A stretch of 64,000 nt of DNA from Methylophilus sp. Leaf416 (GCF_001424665.1 NZ_LMQS01000004.1:62001-126000), one strand, 5' to 3'; shown: positions 18,295 through 27,798, counted from the stretch's first letter. The notes: generated by a model from the letters alone, not told the origin. Numbers and translations are program-made.

Positions 18295-18864
18295 ATGCCA
18301 CGTAAAATTTCAACTCAATCTCTGGCAATCGCATTGGTCATTGCACTGATGGTCATTGTGACGCGCGGCCATCATTTCGCGTCAGTCGATTTCCTGCCTA
18401 GCGCTTCATATGCAGCTTTCTTCATTGCTGGCTACTATCTGCGTTCTACCATTATGTTCGTTGCCCTGCTGGCTTTGTGTGTCGGGCTTGATTTAGCGGC
18501 AGTGACCTGGGGTGGTGTCAGCAATTTCTGCGTGACACCGGCTTACGGCTTTTTGCTGCCAGCCTATGGCACCATGTGGCTGGCAGGTCGCTGGACGGCG
18601 GACAATACCAGCTGGGAGTTCAGCAGCCTGTTCAAACTTGCAGGTGTCGTTGTCGTTGCGTCTGCTATTGCAGAATTGTTCTCCAGCGGTGGTTTCTACT
18701 TCTTCGGTGGCCGTTACGCCAACCCAACCCTGGTGGAATTTGGCACACGCCTGGTGAAATACTATCCTAAGCAGCTGGAAGCGATTGCGTTCTGGGTAGT
18801 AGTTGCCTTGATTGCGCACGTAGTTTTTGGCCTGGCCAAACGCTCTATTCAAGAAAAAGCTTAA
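18295..18864 (+). CDS. btuM: BtuM-type inner-membrane cobalamin transporter (ECF S-component-like)
   Basis: The ATG at 18295 has GGGAG 8 nt upstream; a TTG 15 nt earlier overlaps that site and is rejected. The 189 residues form about six membrane helices. The loop GVSNFCVTPAYGFLLPAYG places a Cys at residue 79. In BtuM of Thiobacillus denitrificans a conserved Cys near position 80 binds the cobalt and removes cyanide from cyanocobalamin. Size, Cys position and place between btuB and cobO fit BtuM. No ECF ATPase or EcfT gene is in the window, matching the solitary BtuM type. A TTGACC...TAAAAT pair (19-nt gap) at 18225-18255 could be its own promoter. Confidence 0.82.
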   Translation: MPRKISTQSLAIALVIALMVIVTRGHHFASVDFLPSASYAAFFIAGYYLRSTIMFVALLALCVGLDLAAVTWGGVSNFCVTPAYGFLLPAYGTMWLAGRWTADNTSWEFSSLFKLAGVVVVASAIAELFSSGGFYFFGGRYANPTLVEFGTRLVKYYPKQLEAIAFWVVVALIAHVVFGLAKRSIQEKA

Positions 18865-18873
18865 GTCTTAAAT

Positions 18874-19482
18874 ATGACGGAAACCAATGACCGCGACAGC
18901 CGCCACAAGGCGCGCATGATAAGAAAAAAGGCGGTCATTGATGACAAGATCGAGCAGGCCAAGGTTGAGAAAGGCGTGCTGCTGATCCTCACCGGTAATG
19001 GCAAAGGCAAAAGCTCTTCCGCCTTTGGCATGGTTGCCCGTTCACTCGGCCACGGCATGCGTGTCGGTGTCGCCCAATTCATCAAAGGCAGGTCTGATAC
19101 CGGAGAAGAAGCCTTTTTCCGCGAACATCCATTAGTGAGCTGGCATGTGCTGGGCGAAGGTTTTACCTGGAACACGCAAGACCGCCAGCGTGATACCGAC
19201 ACCGCTATGCGCGGCTGGCAAATTGTCGCTGGCATGCTGCAAAATCCTGCGATTCAATTAGTGGTTCTTGACGAACTGACCTACACCTTCAAATATGGCT
19301 ACCTGGATGAGCAAATGGTACTGGATGCCATTGCCAACCGCCCGCCCATGCAGCATGTGGTCATCACTGGCCGGGGCGCCTCAGAAGCATTACGAAACGC
19401 TGCCGATACGGTGAGCGAACTGATGGACGTCAAGCATGCCTGGCGCGCAGGCGTTAAAGCCCAGGCTGGAATAGATTTGTAA
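18874..19482 (+). CDS. cobO: Corrinoid adenosyltransferase, CobO/BtuR type
   Basis: The 202 residues include the P-loop GNGKGKSS at 41-48, VVLDELTY and VITGRGASEAL, the CobA/CobO/BtuR signatures. It transfers adenosyl from ATP to Co(I) corrinoids. It starts 9 bp after btuM and overlaps the next gene by 1 nt (TAATG), showing a tightly packed operon. The basic N-terminal extension (about residues 10-30) is usual for the CobO group and helps cap the active site. Confidence 0.95.
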   Translation: MTETNDRDSRHKARMIRKKAVIDDKIEQAKVEKGVLLILTGNGKGKSSSAFGMVARSLGHGMRVGVAQFIKGRSDTGEEAFFREHPLVSWHVLGEGFTWNTQDRQRDTDTAMRGWQIVAGMLQNPAIQLVVLDELTYTFKYGYLDEQMVLDAIANRPPMQHVVITGRGASEALRNAADTVSELMDVKHAWRAGVKAQAGIDL

Positions 19483-20765
19483 TGCAATCCCAAGCTGCAA
19501 CCTGCCATGCCATGCTGATGGCGGCACCCGCGTCGGGACAAGGTAAAACCATGACCACAGCGGCATTGGCTCGTGCTTACCGTAATCGCGGCTTACGCGT
19601 GCAGGCATTCAAATGCGGACCGGATTTTATTGACGGCATGATCCTCGAAGTTGCCACCGGCAAACCGGTTTACAACCTTGACTTAGGGATGTGTGGTGAA
19701 CAAGATGCGCATCGTTTGCTTTATAAAGCTGCACAGGAAAATGATGTGATTCTACTTGAAGGCGTCATGGGCCTATACGACGGCAACCCTTCCTGCGCCG
19801 ATATCGCCGAGTGTTTTGGCATCCCGGTCGGGCTGGTAGTCAACGCCAAAGCCATGGCACAAACGTTCGCTGCGGTCGCGTATGGCTTGTATGCATTCCG
19901 CCCTGGCTTGCAACGCGCAGGCGTCATTGCGAACCAGATAGGCAGTGAAGGCCATGCACGCATGATCAGAGAAGCATTGCCTGCCGATATTCCGTGGCTA
20001 GGTGCCATGCCATATAACGATCAATTAAGCCTGCCCGAACGCCATTTGGGTTTGCATCTGGCACAGGAAATCAACGATATTGATCAGCGCATAGAAGCCG
20101 CCGCGCAATTATTGGGGCAAGAAATTCCGCTGCCGCCAACGGTGAGTTTTGCTGCGCCAGAAAACGATTCTGACGAGCTACTTTTGCAAGGCAAAACAAT
20201 TGCCGTCGCTAAAGATGCTGCCTTTTGTTTTATCTACCAGGCCAACCTGGATCTGCTGCGAGCGTTGGGTGCAAGCATTACATTCTTTTCGCCGTTAACA
20301 GACGTGCAATTACCAGTAGCAGATGCCTATTGGCTGCCTGGCGGTTACCCTGAATTGCATCTGGAAAAAATTGAAACCAATACCGGTATGCGCGACAGCC
20401 TGCAGGCGGCAGCGGCAGCTGGCATACCCATGCTGGCAGAGTGTGGTGGCATGTTGTCATTAGGCGAAAGTCTGGATGGCAGGCCGGTTTTTGGGTTATT
20501 AAAAGGTCACGGCAACATTGAAAGCAAACGGCAAGGCCTGGGCACGCAACATGCGACGTTGCCAAATGAAAATGGCACCAGTACCATAGGCGCACATACT
20601 TTTCACTATGGGCGTTTCGAGACTGACCTGCCGGCGATTGCACACGGCAAAGGCCGATATGGCACGGGCGAAGCGATCTACCGTGATCAAAACATCACCG
20701 CCAGTTTTTTGCATTTTTATTTCCCGTCTAACCCGGCGCTGGCCGCGCAGTTTTTCCTGCCATGA
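19482..20765 (+). CDS. cobB: Cobyrinate a,c-diamide synthase
   Basis: The 427-residue protein has a P-loop APASGQGKT at 15-23 and DFIDGMILE in the ATP-dependent synthetase half. The C-terminal glutamine amidotransferase half carries the catalytic Cys321 in MLAECGGML and YWLPGGYPELH before it. It amidates positions a and c of the corrin ring using glutamine. The name CbiA is used for the anaerobic-pathway enzyme; which route feeds it cannot be told because no ring-building genes are in the window. It overlaps bluB by 4 nt (ATGA). Confidence 0.95.
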   Translation: MQSQAATCHAMLMAAPASGQGKTMTTAALARAYRNRGLRVQAFKCGPDFIDGMILEVATGKPVYNLDLGMCGEQDAHRLLYKAAQENDVILLEGVMGLYDGNPSCADIAECFGIPVGLVVNAKAMAQTFAAVAYGLYAFRPGLQRAGVIANQIGSEGHARMIREALPADIPWLGAMPYNDQLSLPERHLGLHLAQEINDIDQRIEAAAQLLGQEIPLPPTVSFAAPENDSDELLLQGKTIAVAKDAAFCFIYQANLDLLRALGASITFFSPLTDVQLPVADAYWLPGGYPELHLEKIETNTGMRDSLQAAAAAGIPMLAECGGMLSLGESLDGRPVFGLLKGHGNIESKRQGLGTQHATLPNENGTSTIGAHTFHYGRFETDLPAIAHGKGRYGTGEAIYRDQNITASFLHFYFPSNPALAAQFFLP

Positions 20766-21433
20766 GTTTTGCCTATCCTGAAAATGATAAAGCGGCGATC
20801 TACAAAGTGATTGCCGAACGGCGCGATATGCGGCATTTTTTGCCTACGCCTATCGCTCCGGAATTATTGCAAAAACTTCTGCAAGCAGCGCACCATGCAC
20901 CTAGCGTTGGCCTGATGCAACCATGGCGGTTTATCCGTATCAGTGATGTTGAGTTGCGCAAACGTATCCACACACTGGTTGATGAAGAGCGCAAACTGAC
21001 TGCGCAAGCCATAGGTGAAGTCGAAAATACGGCGCGCATGGCCGAATTTATGCTGCTGAAAGTAGAAGGTATTCTGGACTGTGGAGAGTTACTGGTCGCG
21101 ACACTATGTGACCAGCGTGAGAAATACGTTTTTGGCCGCCGTACCTTACCGGAAATGGACCTGGCTTCTGTCAGTTGTGCGATCCAGAACCTGTGGCTGG
21201 CCGCGCGCGCCGAAGGCATAGGCATGGGCTGGGTCAGCCTGTTTGATCCGCAGGCGCTGGCTTCGTTACTGGGCATGCCCCATGATGCAAAACCGGTTGC
21301 AATTTTATGCCTGGGTTATGTGAATACTTTTTACAAATCTCCCATGCTGGTGGAAGAAGGCTGGGCAACGGAAAAATCTTTGTCCGAGATGCTGATGGAA
21401 AATGGTTGGAATAAGGATACGCAACAGCCATGA
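20762..21433 (+). CDS. bluB: 5,6-dimethylbenzimidazole synthase BluB
   Basis: The 223 residues have the nitroreductase-like flavin fold, with the BluB features ERRDMRHF (FMN phosphate binding), HHAPSVGLMQPWRF and GMGWVSLFDP. BluB breaks down reduced FMN with oxygen to make the lower ligand DMB, so the cell can complete true B12 under aerobic conditions. It overlaps cobB and the BtuF-like gene by 4 nt on each side, suggesting translational coupling. Confidence 0.93.
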   Translation: MSFAYPENDKAAIYKVIAERRDMRHFLPTPIAPELLQKLLQAAHHAPSVGLMQPWRFIRISDVELRKRIHTLVDEERKLTAQAIGEVENTARMAEFMLLKVEGILDCGELLVATLCDQREKYVFGRRTLPEMDLASVSCAIQNLWLAARAEGIGMGWVSLFDPQALASLLGMPHDAKPVAILCLGYVNTFYKSPMLVEEGWATEKSLSEMLMENGWNKDTQQP

Positions 21434-22236
21434 GTCACTGGCCGCAACGCATCGTATGTCTGACCACGGAAACGGTAGAAGTACTCTATCTGCTGGGTAA
21501 GCAGGACCGCATTGTTGGCATCTCAGGCTTCACTACCCGTCCGGCGATCGCCAGAAAAGAAAAACCAAAGATCAGCGGTTTTACCAGTGCCAATATCGAC
21601 AAGATTCTGGCGCTGGATCCTGACCTCGTGCTTTGTTTTTCCAACTTGCAGGCAGACATTGCTGCCTCGCTGATCAAAGCCGGCTGCCAGGTACATGTAT
21701 TTAACCAGCGTAGCCTGGATGAAACCTTGCAAATGATACTGACCGTGGGTTACCTGGTCGGCGCCAGCAATAAGGCACAAATGTTGGTCACGCAATATCA
21801 GGCGTTGCTGGATGCCTCTCGTAACCGGGCTGCCACCTGGTCACGCAAACCAACTATCTATTTTGAAGAGTGGGATGAGCCCATGATGTGCAGTATCCGC
21901 TGGGCAGCGGAACTGATAACCGCAGCTGGCGGGCAGGATTGTTTTCCGGAGCTGAGCCGGTTTCACAACGCACGCGATCGCCAGGTCAATGCAGAACAGG
22001 TGGTCGCAGCGCAACCGGACATCATCATCGGTTCCTGGTGCGGCAAGAAATTCCAGCCGGAAAAGGTGAAGGCCCGCACAGGTTGGCAAACCATACCCGC
22101 GGTTCAGCACGGCCATTTGTATGAAATCAAATCAGTGGATATCCTGCAACCGGGGCCCGCCCTGTTTACTGAGGGACTGGTGCAGTTGCAAAACATTATT
22201 GAACACTGGCAACAGCAAACCGGGAGGTTGTTATGA
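21430..22236 (+). CDS. BtuF-like cobalamin-binding protein without a signal peptide
   Basis: The 268 residues match the helical-backbone metal/B12-binding protein family (BtuF/FecB type): RIVCLTTETVEVLYLLG at the start, PKISGFTSANIDKILALDPDLVL split in the usual places, and VDILQPGPAL near the end. It has no signal peptide. An in-frame TAA at 21412-21414 and the ATGA overlap with bluB rule out an upstream leader. No BtuC or BtuD gene is in the window. It may bind a corrinoid in the cytoplasm, or be exported by another route. It overlaps cobP by 4 nt. Confidence 0.88.
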   Translation: MSHWPQRIVCLTTETVEVLYLLGKQDRIVGISGFTTRPAIARKEKPKISGFTSANIDKILALDPDLVLCFSNLQADIAASLIKAGCQVHVFNQRSLDETLQMILTVGYLVGASNKAQMLVTQYQALLDASRNRAATWSRKPTIYFEEWDEPMMCSIRWAAELITAAGGQDCFPELSRFHNARDRQVNAEQVVAAQPDIIIGSWCGKKFQPEKVKARTGWQTIPAVQHGHLYEIKSVDILQPGPALFTEGLVQLQNIIEHWQQQTGRLL

Positions 22237-22757
22237 GTACACATTTGATTCTGGGTGGTGCGCGCAGCGGCAAGAGTGCGTATGCAGAACGTTTGGCTTC
22301 TGCGCTGGAATTACCGGTTACCTATATCGCCACCGCGCAGGTTTATGACGATGAATTTGCCAAACGGGTGGCGCATCACAAAGAGCGCCGGCCGCCCTAT
22401 TGGGCCCTGGTGGAAGCGCCATTTAACCTGGGCCAGACAATGCTGGATAACGATGCGCCGGAAACATGCCTGATTGTCGATTGCCTGACCTTGTGGCTGG
22501 CGCAATGCATTTGCCCGGATTGCGACAAACCGGAGCGGCTGGATTGGCAGGAGGAAAAGCAGGCGTTGCTGGCGGCTTTGCCCCAGCTACAGGCACACGT
22601 ATTGATAGTCAGCAACGAAGTCGGCATGGGTATTGTGCCACTGGGTGAAATCAACCGACAGTTCCAGGATGAACAGGGCCGCTTAAACCAGGATATTGCT
22701 GCCATCGCCAACCAGGTCAGTTTCGTTGCAGCAGGCCTGCCTTTAAAACTCAAATAA
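22233..22757 (+). CDS. cobP: Bifunctional adenosylcobinamide kinase / cobinamide-phosphate guanylyltransferase
   Basis: This is a 174-residue CobU/CobP protein. The P-loop GGARSGKS is at 8-15, RVAHHKERR carries the His that takes GMP, DCLTLWLAQ follows, and SNEVGMGIVP closes the signature set. It phosphorylates adenosylcobinamide and then makes adenosylcobinamide-GDP for CobS. It overlaps the BtuF-like gene by 4 nt. Confidence 0.95.
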   Translation: MSTHLILGGARSGKSAYAERLASALELPVTYIATAQVYDDEFAKRVAHHKERRPPYWALVEAPFNLGQTMLDNDAPETCLIVDCLTLWLAQCICPDCDKPERLDWQEEKQALLAALPQLQAHVLIVSNEVGMGIVPLGEINRQFQDEQGRLNQDIAAIANQVSFVAAGLPLKLK

Positions 22758-22773
22758 CCATAAAGGAAAATTC

Positions 22774-23598
22774 ATGAAAAAGTTCTCTCTGCTGACCAGC
22801 GCGCTGTTCACAATACTGGCAGCACTCACCGCTGAAGCACATGTGCCATTTTTAAAGCCTAACCAGTTCAATGTCACGCATCACCGCCTGACCATAGAAT
22901 CTGCGTTTACCGAGTTCCCTTTCCAGGCAGACTTTGCCATGGATTCGCCAAACTTCACCATTACCGGACCTGATGGCGTTTCCACAGCCATCAAGCCGAT
23001 CGCCAAAACCAAGGCAGCGGTGTACCTGGAGCCGGAATTAAAAGAAGAAGGCACTTACCGTATCAGTACCGGTCAACGGGTGGGTCCAGTCTATAAAGCG
23101 GTGGAAACAGCTGATAAAAAACTGTATTTTGCAGCGGATATGAAACGCGTTACCGGCAAGCCAACAACCATGAATTACTACAGTTATGCAGATACGTATA
23201 TTTTCAAGGGTCAACAGAAATACCAGGCAAAACCATTTAACAAAGGCTTGGAAATTATTCCATTAACTTCGCCAAATGGCCTGGTACCAGGTATTGAGGG
23301 TTCATTCCGCATTTTGGAAGATGGCAAACCGGTCAGCAACGCACGTATTATCGTGGTCACTGATAACGAACATTTTATCAGGCACCGGGTTGAAGATCTT
23401 TACGACCTCGATAATGTGCGGGAGTCCAACATTCATGCAAACCAGCAAGGTGAGTTCACTTTTAAACCCACAAAAGCAGGGTTGAATTTCCTGTTTGTGA
23501 CCGTCCATCACCAGCTGAACGAAAATCTGTGGGAAAGCCAGAATGCTTCGTTGACGCTGGAAGTAAATTTACCGGCAGAAGCACCGAAAAAGCCTTAA
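22774..23598 (+). CDS. Periplasmic DUF4198 protein, possible metal-uptake component
   Basis: The 274 residues start with a signal peptide (1-22, cleavage at AEA/HV), so the mature protein begins with His, a possible amino-terminal metal ligand. The rest is beta-rich with GLVPGIEGSFRILEDGKPVSNARIIVV, typical of DUF4198 (COG5266), a family named after periplasmic parts of Co/Ni transport. There is no C-terminal membrane span. It follows cobP by 16 bp with a good AAAGGA site, so it belongs to the cob operon. Cobalt supply for corrin synthesis is a reasonable but unproven role. Confidence 0.8.
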   Translation: MKKFSLLTSALFTILAALTAEAHVPFLKPNQFNVTHHRLTIESAFTEFPFQADFAMDSPNFTITGPDGVSTAIKPIAKTKAAVYLEPELKEEGTYRISTGQRVGPVYKAVETADKKLYFAADMKRVTGKPTTMNYYSYADTYIFKGQQKYQAKPFNKGLEIIPLTSPNGLVPGIEGSFRILEDGKPVSNARIIVVTDNEHFIRHRVEDLYDLDNVRESNIHANQQGEFTFKPTKAGLNFLFVTVHHQLNENLWESQNASLTLEVNLPAEAPKKP

Positions 23599-23637
23599 CT
23601 TAATCTCTCTAACTCACTCACACCGGAAAACATCCTT

Positions 23638-23856
23638 ATGACAACCACGACTTTTCAACTCAAAGGTGAATATATTGCGCTCTGTGATTTGCTGAAACTG
23701 GAAGGTGTGGCCGACAGCGGTGGCCAGGGCAAGTCTATGGTAGCCGAAGGCTTGATTTCAGTGGATGGCCAGATCGAGCGCCGGAAAACCGCCAAGATCC
23801 GCGCCGGCCAAGTGGTGCAGGCGTTTGAGCAGACCATTAACGTGGTTGCCGGTTAA
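23638..23856 (+). CDS. Small S4-domain RNA-binding protein (YbcJ-like)
   Basis: The 72 residues form one S4 domain: [24 protein letters not shown] split at the usual turn, then [25 protein letters not shown]. This matches the YbcJ/YaaA group of stand-alone S4 proteins, which bind structured RNA. Its stop codon overlaps the cobQ stop tail-to-tail by 4 nt (TTAA). No link to B12 is evident; it seems to be a bystander. Confidence 0.9.
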   Translation: MTTTTFQLKGEYIALCDLLKLEGVADSGGQGKSMVAEGLISVDGQIERRKTAKIRAGQVVQAFEQTINVVAG

Positions 23857-25331
23857 TTCGGCACGAAGCCTGCAGGCAAAAACGGGGCAAGTGCAGCCCA
23901 GTTGAGGTTTTTACACAAACTGTCTGCCAACCGCTCCAGGCTTTGTTCGCGTAATCGCGTATAGTCGTAAGCGACCTGATTCGATAATCCTGCCCACTGC
24001 AACCAGGCCGCACAGGCCTGCGGATGGTCAAACAGGCCATGGATATAACTTCCCGCTATCTGGCCATCTTCTGAGATCGCACCTTCAGCCTGATCGTTGA
24101 TTAGGTGTACGGGACGCTCTAGAGCTGGCCCAGTACTCACGCCCATATGAATTTCATAGCCTTGCACTTGCGCATCGCCGAAGGTCAATTTTCCGGAAAT
24201 CTGTTTTAGCTGCTTGTGTGCTTCCAGCGTGGTTTGCATTTTCAACCAGCCGAGACCGGCGCTGCTGCCCGCCTCGCCCTCGAGAGCCAACGGGTCATGC
24301 AATTGCAGGCCAAGCATCTGGAAACCACCGCAAATCCCCAGCAGCTTTCCGCCATAACGCAAATGCCTTTCAATGACAGGCTCCCAGCCATGCTCACGCA
24401 GCGCTGCCAAATCGCCACGCACATTTTTGCTGCCGGGCAGAATAATTAAATCGGCAGCAGGTACCGGCTCATTCAATCGCACGAACTTCAAATCTACTTG
24501 TGGGTGCAAACGCAGCGCATCAAAGTCGGTATGGTTGGCGATATGTGGCAGCACCGGCACGATAATGGTGAGCTGAATATCCGTTTTTCTAGCGTTGCTA
24601 CTGGCAACCGCATCTTCCGCTTCCAGATGCAAATCATGCATGTAAGGCAACACACCTATCACCGGTTTACCGGTGCGTTGCTCCAGCCAATCCAGCCCCG
24701 GTTGCAGCAAAGCAATATCACCACGGAATTTATTAATCACAAAACCAGCGACCCTAGCCTGCTCGCTCCCTGACAATAAAGCCAGGGTGCCGACCAGGTG
24801 CGCAAATACACCGCCTTTATCAATATCCGCCACCAGGATCACTGGACAATCCACCGCTTCGGCAAACCCCATATTGGCAATATCGTTGGCGCGCAAGTTG
24901 ATTTCTGCCGGGCTACCCGCCCCTTCCACCATCACAAAATCATATTGCTGCTTTAATCGCTGATAGGATTGCAGCACTGCCTGCATGGCGACTTTTTTAT
25001 ATTCGTGGTAAGTGCTCGCTTCCTGGTTACCCTGCACCCGGCCGTGAATAATTACCTGGCAACCGGTATCAGAATTAGGTTTAAGCAGCACCGGATTCAT
25101 ATCGGTATGCGGCTGCAGTCCGGCAGCCATCGCCTGCACTGCCTGAGCGCGGCCAATCTCGCCACCGTCTTCAGTCACCGCGGCATTCAGCGCCATGTTT
25201 TGCGGCTTGAAAGGGACGACAGCTACCCCGCTGCGGTACAATACGCGGCACAATCCGGCCACCAGCGTACTTTTACCGGCATCCGACGTGGTGCCCTGAA
25301 CCATTAATGTTTTTACTGCCTGTTTATCCAT
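23853..25331 (-). CDS. cobQ: Cobyric acid synthase
   Basis: The 492 residues have a P-loop [10 protein letters not shown] at 13-22 and [13 protein letters not shown], then [27 protein letters not shown] and a C-terminal amidotransferase domain with the catalytic Cys in [10 protein letters not shown]. It performs the four remaining amidations of the ring to give cobyric acid. It is transcribed alone on the minus strand. Its first 25 bp overlap the start of divergent cbiB, so the promoters of each gene lie inside the other. Confidence 0.97.
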   Translation of the reverse strand: MDKQAVKTLMVQGTTSDAGKSTLVAGLCRVLYRSGVAVVPFKPQNMALNAAVTEDGGEIGRAQAVQAMAAGLQPHTDMNPVLLKPNSDTGCQVIIHGRVQGNQEASTYHEYKKVAMQAVLQSYQRLKQQYDFVMVEGAGSPAEINLRANDIANMGFAEAVDCPVILVADIDKGGVFAHLVGTLALLSGSEQARVAGFVINKFRGDIALLQPGLDWLEQRTGKPVIGVLPYMHDLHLEAEDAVASSNARKTDIQLTIIVPVLPHIANHTDFDALRLHPQVDLKFVRLNEPVPAADLIILPGSKNVRGDLAALREHGWEPVIERHLRYGGKLLGICGGFQMLGLQLHDPLALEGEAGSSAGLGWLKMQTTLEAHKQLKQISGKLTFGDAQVQGYEIHMGVSTGPALERPVHLINDQAEGAISEDGQIAGSYIHGLFDHPQACAAWLQWAGLSNQVAYDYTRLREQSLERLADSLCKNLNWAALAPFLPAGFVPN

Positions 25332-26254
25332 CCGCCGATTATCTCATACTCGCCATGCTTGCCTGCGGCGCGGTTGCGCTTGATCGCTGGCTGGGAGAAC
25401 CTGAGCGCTGGCATCCGCTGGTTGGGTTTGGCCGCATCGCCAATGATTTAAGCAACCGTTTCAATCCAGTGGCATCTCAACCAAACATCTCGCAACGTGT
25501 GGTTGGTTTATTTGCATGGATAATTGCTGTTTTGCCAATCTCCTATTTTGCCTTCCTGCTGGCGCAGTCCAATGTGGGCTGGCTGGTACATGGCTATTTG
25601 CTTTACTTTGCCATCGGCCACAAAAGTTTGCGGCAACATGCATTGGCAGTGTATTCCGCGCTGCAAAATAACAATCTTCAACAAGCGCAACTCGCCGCTT
25701 CATACATGGTCAGCCGCGACAAAGAAGCGATTGAACCTGTGTCTGCCACGCTAGAATCGGTGCTTGAGAACGGCAGTGATGGCGTGTTTGCGGCATTGTT
25801 CTGGTTTCTGTTGGCAGGTGGGCCTGGTGCATTGTTATACCGGCTGGCAAATACGCTGGATGCCATGTGGGGCTATAAAACCAGCCAGTACTACTATTTT
25901 GGCTGGGCCGCAGCGCGGCTGGATGACGTTTTGAACTACATCCCTGCCCGTTTGACGGCACTCACCTACGCACTACTGGGCAGTACAAAAAAAGCATTGC
26001 ATGCCTGGCGCACCCAGGCGAAACAATGGGATAGCCCGAATGCCGGACCGGTGATGTCTGCCGGCGCTGGCGCACTGGATGTCGCCCTCGGCGGGCGTGC
26101 CCGCTATCATGGTGTCTGGCATGAACGTCCCGCATTGGGGACTGATAAACAAGCAACTTTAGAGGATATCCCTCGCGCATTACGCTTGGTAAGTGCCGGG
26201 CTATATTCCTGGCTGGCAATTGCCGTGCTGATTGGAGCTATCGCTTATGCTTGA
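25307..26254 (+). CDS. cbiB: Adenosylcobinamide-phosphate synthase CbiB
   Basis: The 315-residue membrane protein has [20 protein letters not shown] near residues 25-45, [15 protein letters not shown] and [30 protein letters not shown] in parts, all CbiB hallmarks. It attaches the aminopropanol (phosphate) arm to cobyric acid at the inner membrane. The ATG at 25307 lies inside the start of divergent cobQ (25-bp overlap). An ATG at 25355 would avoid this but leave only 8 residues before the first conserved motif, so the longer form is preferred. It overlaps cobD by 8 nt. Confidence 0.94.
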   Translation: MFLLPVYPSADYLILAMLACGAVALDRWLGEPERWHPLVGFGRIANDLSNRFNPVASQPNISQRVVGLFAWIIAVLPISYFAFLLAQSNVGWLVHGYLLYFAIGHKSLRQHALAVYSALQNNNLQQAQLAASYMVSRDKEAIEPVSATLESVLENGSDGVFAALFWFLLAGGPGALLYRLANTLDAMWGYKTSQYYYFGWAAARLDDVLNYIPARLTALTYALLGSTKKALHAWRTQAKQWDSPNAGPVMSAGAGALDVALGGRARYHGVWHERPALGTDKQATLEDIPRALRLVSAGLYSWLAIAVLIGAIAYA

Positions 26255-27239
26255 ACACGGCGGCAACCTGCTGCAAGCAGCAGCCAAATATGGCATACCG
26301 GTGAACGACTGGCTGGATTTATCGACCGGTATTAACCCGCAGCACTTTCCGATCCCAGCTCTGGCGCCTGCGCTATTCCAGCGCTTGCCAGCCACGGATG
26401 ACGGCTTACAAACAGCTGCCCGTCGCTATTATGGAGCGACACATATTCTGCCATGCGCAGGTTCTCAGGCCGCATTGCAGGTGTTGCCCTCATTGCGTCC
26501 GGCTTGCCGGGTTGCCATGCCGCGCACCATGTATCAGGAACATGCACATGCTTGGCAACGTGCCGGTCATGATGTGCAATTTTTTGAGCAGCAACCGGAT
26601 AGCGATCTCCTGAGCACCGCTGACGTACTGCTGCTATGTAATCCTAACAATCCAACCGGTCAGTTGTATCCGGTTAATATGCTTTTAGACTGGCATGCGC
26701 AATTGGCTACGCGTGGCGGCTGGCTGGTGGTTGATGAAGCGTTTATGGATACCACACCGCAATCAAGCATCGCCAGTCATAGCGGTCAGCCAGGATTATG
26801 GATATTGCGCTCGCTAGGCAAATTTTTCGGGCTGGCGGGGCTAAGGGTAGGTTTTTTGATGGGGGAACCCGTCGCGCTGGCGCAGGTTGAATCTTTACTC
26901 GGGCCATGGACAATCGCCGGCGCTAGCGGTCATATCGCACAGATAGCGCTGGAAGATACTGACTGGCAGCAAAACATGCGTGCACACTTGCCTGCGCAAT
27001 CCAGGCGGTTACTGCAATTGCTTAGTCAATACGGATTTAATCCGGTTGGCGGTACAGATTTATTTCAATATGTGCAGCATCCTGCGAGCCATCAGCTGCA
27101 GGATGCCCTGGCACAAGAAGGCGTCTGGACGCGTTACTTTGCGTCGCCGCAGGCATTACGATTTGGGTTGCCGCCAGTAACCGAGTGGTCCAGGCTGGAA
27201 CAAGCACTGGCCAAGGCGAGTGTGAGAATTACCGATTAA
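26247..27239 (+). CDS. cobD: Threonine-phosphate decarboxylase CobD
   Basis: The start is the ATG at 26247 (330 residues), with GGAG 9 nt upstream; a TTG at 26232 covers that site and is unlikely. It has the fold-type I PLP aminotransferase pattern: WLDLSTGINPQHFP, CNPNNPTGQLYP, VVDEAFMD, and RSLGKFFGLAGLRVG with the PLP Lys. It makes (R)-1-amino-2-propanol O-phosphate, the linker used by CbiB, whose gene it overlaps. The 3' end overlaps convergent cobC by 11 bp. Confidence 0.93.
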   Translation: MLEHGGNLLQAAAKYGIPVNDWLDLSTGINPQHFPIPALAPALFQRLPATDDGLQTAARRYYGATHILPCAGSQAALQVLPSLRPACRVAMPRTMYQEHAHAWQRAGHDVQFFEQQPDSDLLSTADVLLLCNPNNPTGQLYPVNMLLDWHAQLATRGGWLVVDEAFMDTTPQSSIASHSGQPGLWILRSLGKFFGLAGLRVGFLMGEPVALAQVESLLGPWTIAGASGHIAQIALEDTDWQQNMRAHLPAQSRRLLQLLSQYGFNPVGGTDLFQYVQHPASHQLQDALAQEGVWTRYFASPQALRFGLPPVTEWSRLEQALAKASVRITD

Positions 27240-27798
27240 CAAATTCAATTCTCGGTACCGTGCCTGAAAAATCTATCCGCGTCACGCTGGCATGATCGAC
27301 CTGGAACCTGAACAGCCCTTTGAGTTGCATATTCAATGCATGCGCAATCAGCGCGCGTATCATCCCGCCATGTGTAACCACCAGGATATGCTGGTTCACA
27401 TGATTCTGTAAGCACTCATCAATAAAGGCTATGCCGCGCTGTTGCAATGCAGCAAATGTTTCGCCATTCGGCGGCGCCAGATCAGCATAATTTTGCGCCC
27501 ATACATCAAACAATTCACGCGGAATATCGCTCCAGGCCAGCATTTCCCAGTCGCCAAAATGCAGTTCTTTGAGCCGGTCGTCGTGCACAATCTGGTAATC
27601 AAACCCAAGTGCATGTGCAAGTTTGCTGCACCTTTGCAACGGGCTGGCGTATACGGCATCAAACTGCTCACCGGATAATTTGGTTTGCAACCGCTCCAGT
27701 TCATCCATGAAACTGGCTGACACATCAATATCACTATGCCCGTAACACACACCGTCAGGTACTTGCAGGCGCGTGTGGCGGATCAATGTAAGTTTCAT
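27229..27798 (-). CDS. cobC: Alpha-ribazole phosphatase CobC (histidine phosphatase)
   Basis: The 189 residues begin MKLTLIRHTRLQVPDGVCYG, in which RHT is the histidine-phosphatase motif. It also has YASPLQRCSKLA, ELHFGDWEMLAWSDI and VVTHGGMIRAL with the second catalytic His. It removes the 5'-phosphate from alpha-ribazole phosphate or from cobalamin phosphate. It is the last of three minus-strand genes, cobT-cobS-cobC, joined by 4-nt overlaps. Confidence 0.92.
   Translation of the reverse strand: MKLTLIRHTRLQVPDGVCYGHSDIDVSASFMDELERLQTKLSGEQFDAVYASPLQRCSKLAHALGFDYQIVHDDRLKELHFGDWEMLAWSDIPRELFDVWAQNYADLAPPNGETFAALQQRGIAFIDECLQNHVNQHILVVTHGGMIRALIAHALNMQLKGLFRFQVDHASVTRIDFSGTVPRIEFVNR

Noticed and set aside
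23638-23856. S4-domain gene as a B12 gene
   Set aside because: The family binds RNA and has no known corrinoid link; it only happens to lie between cob genes.
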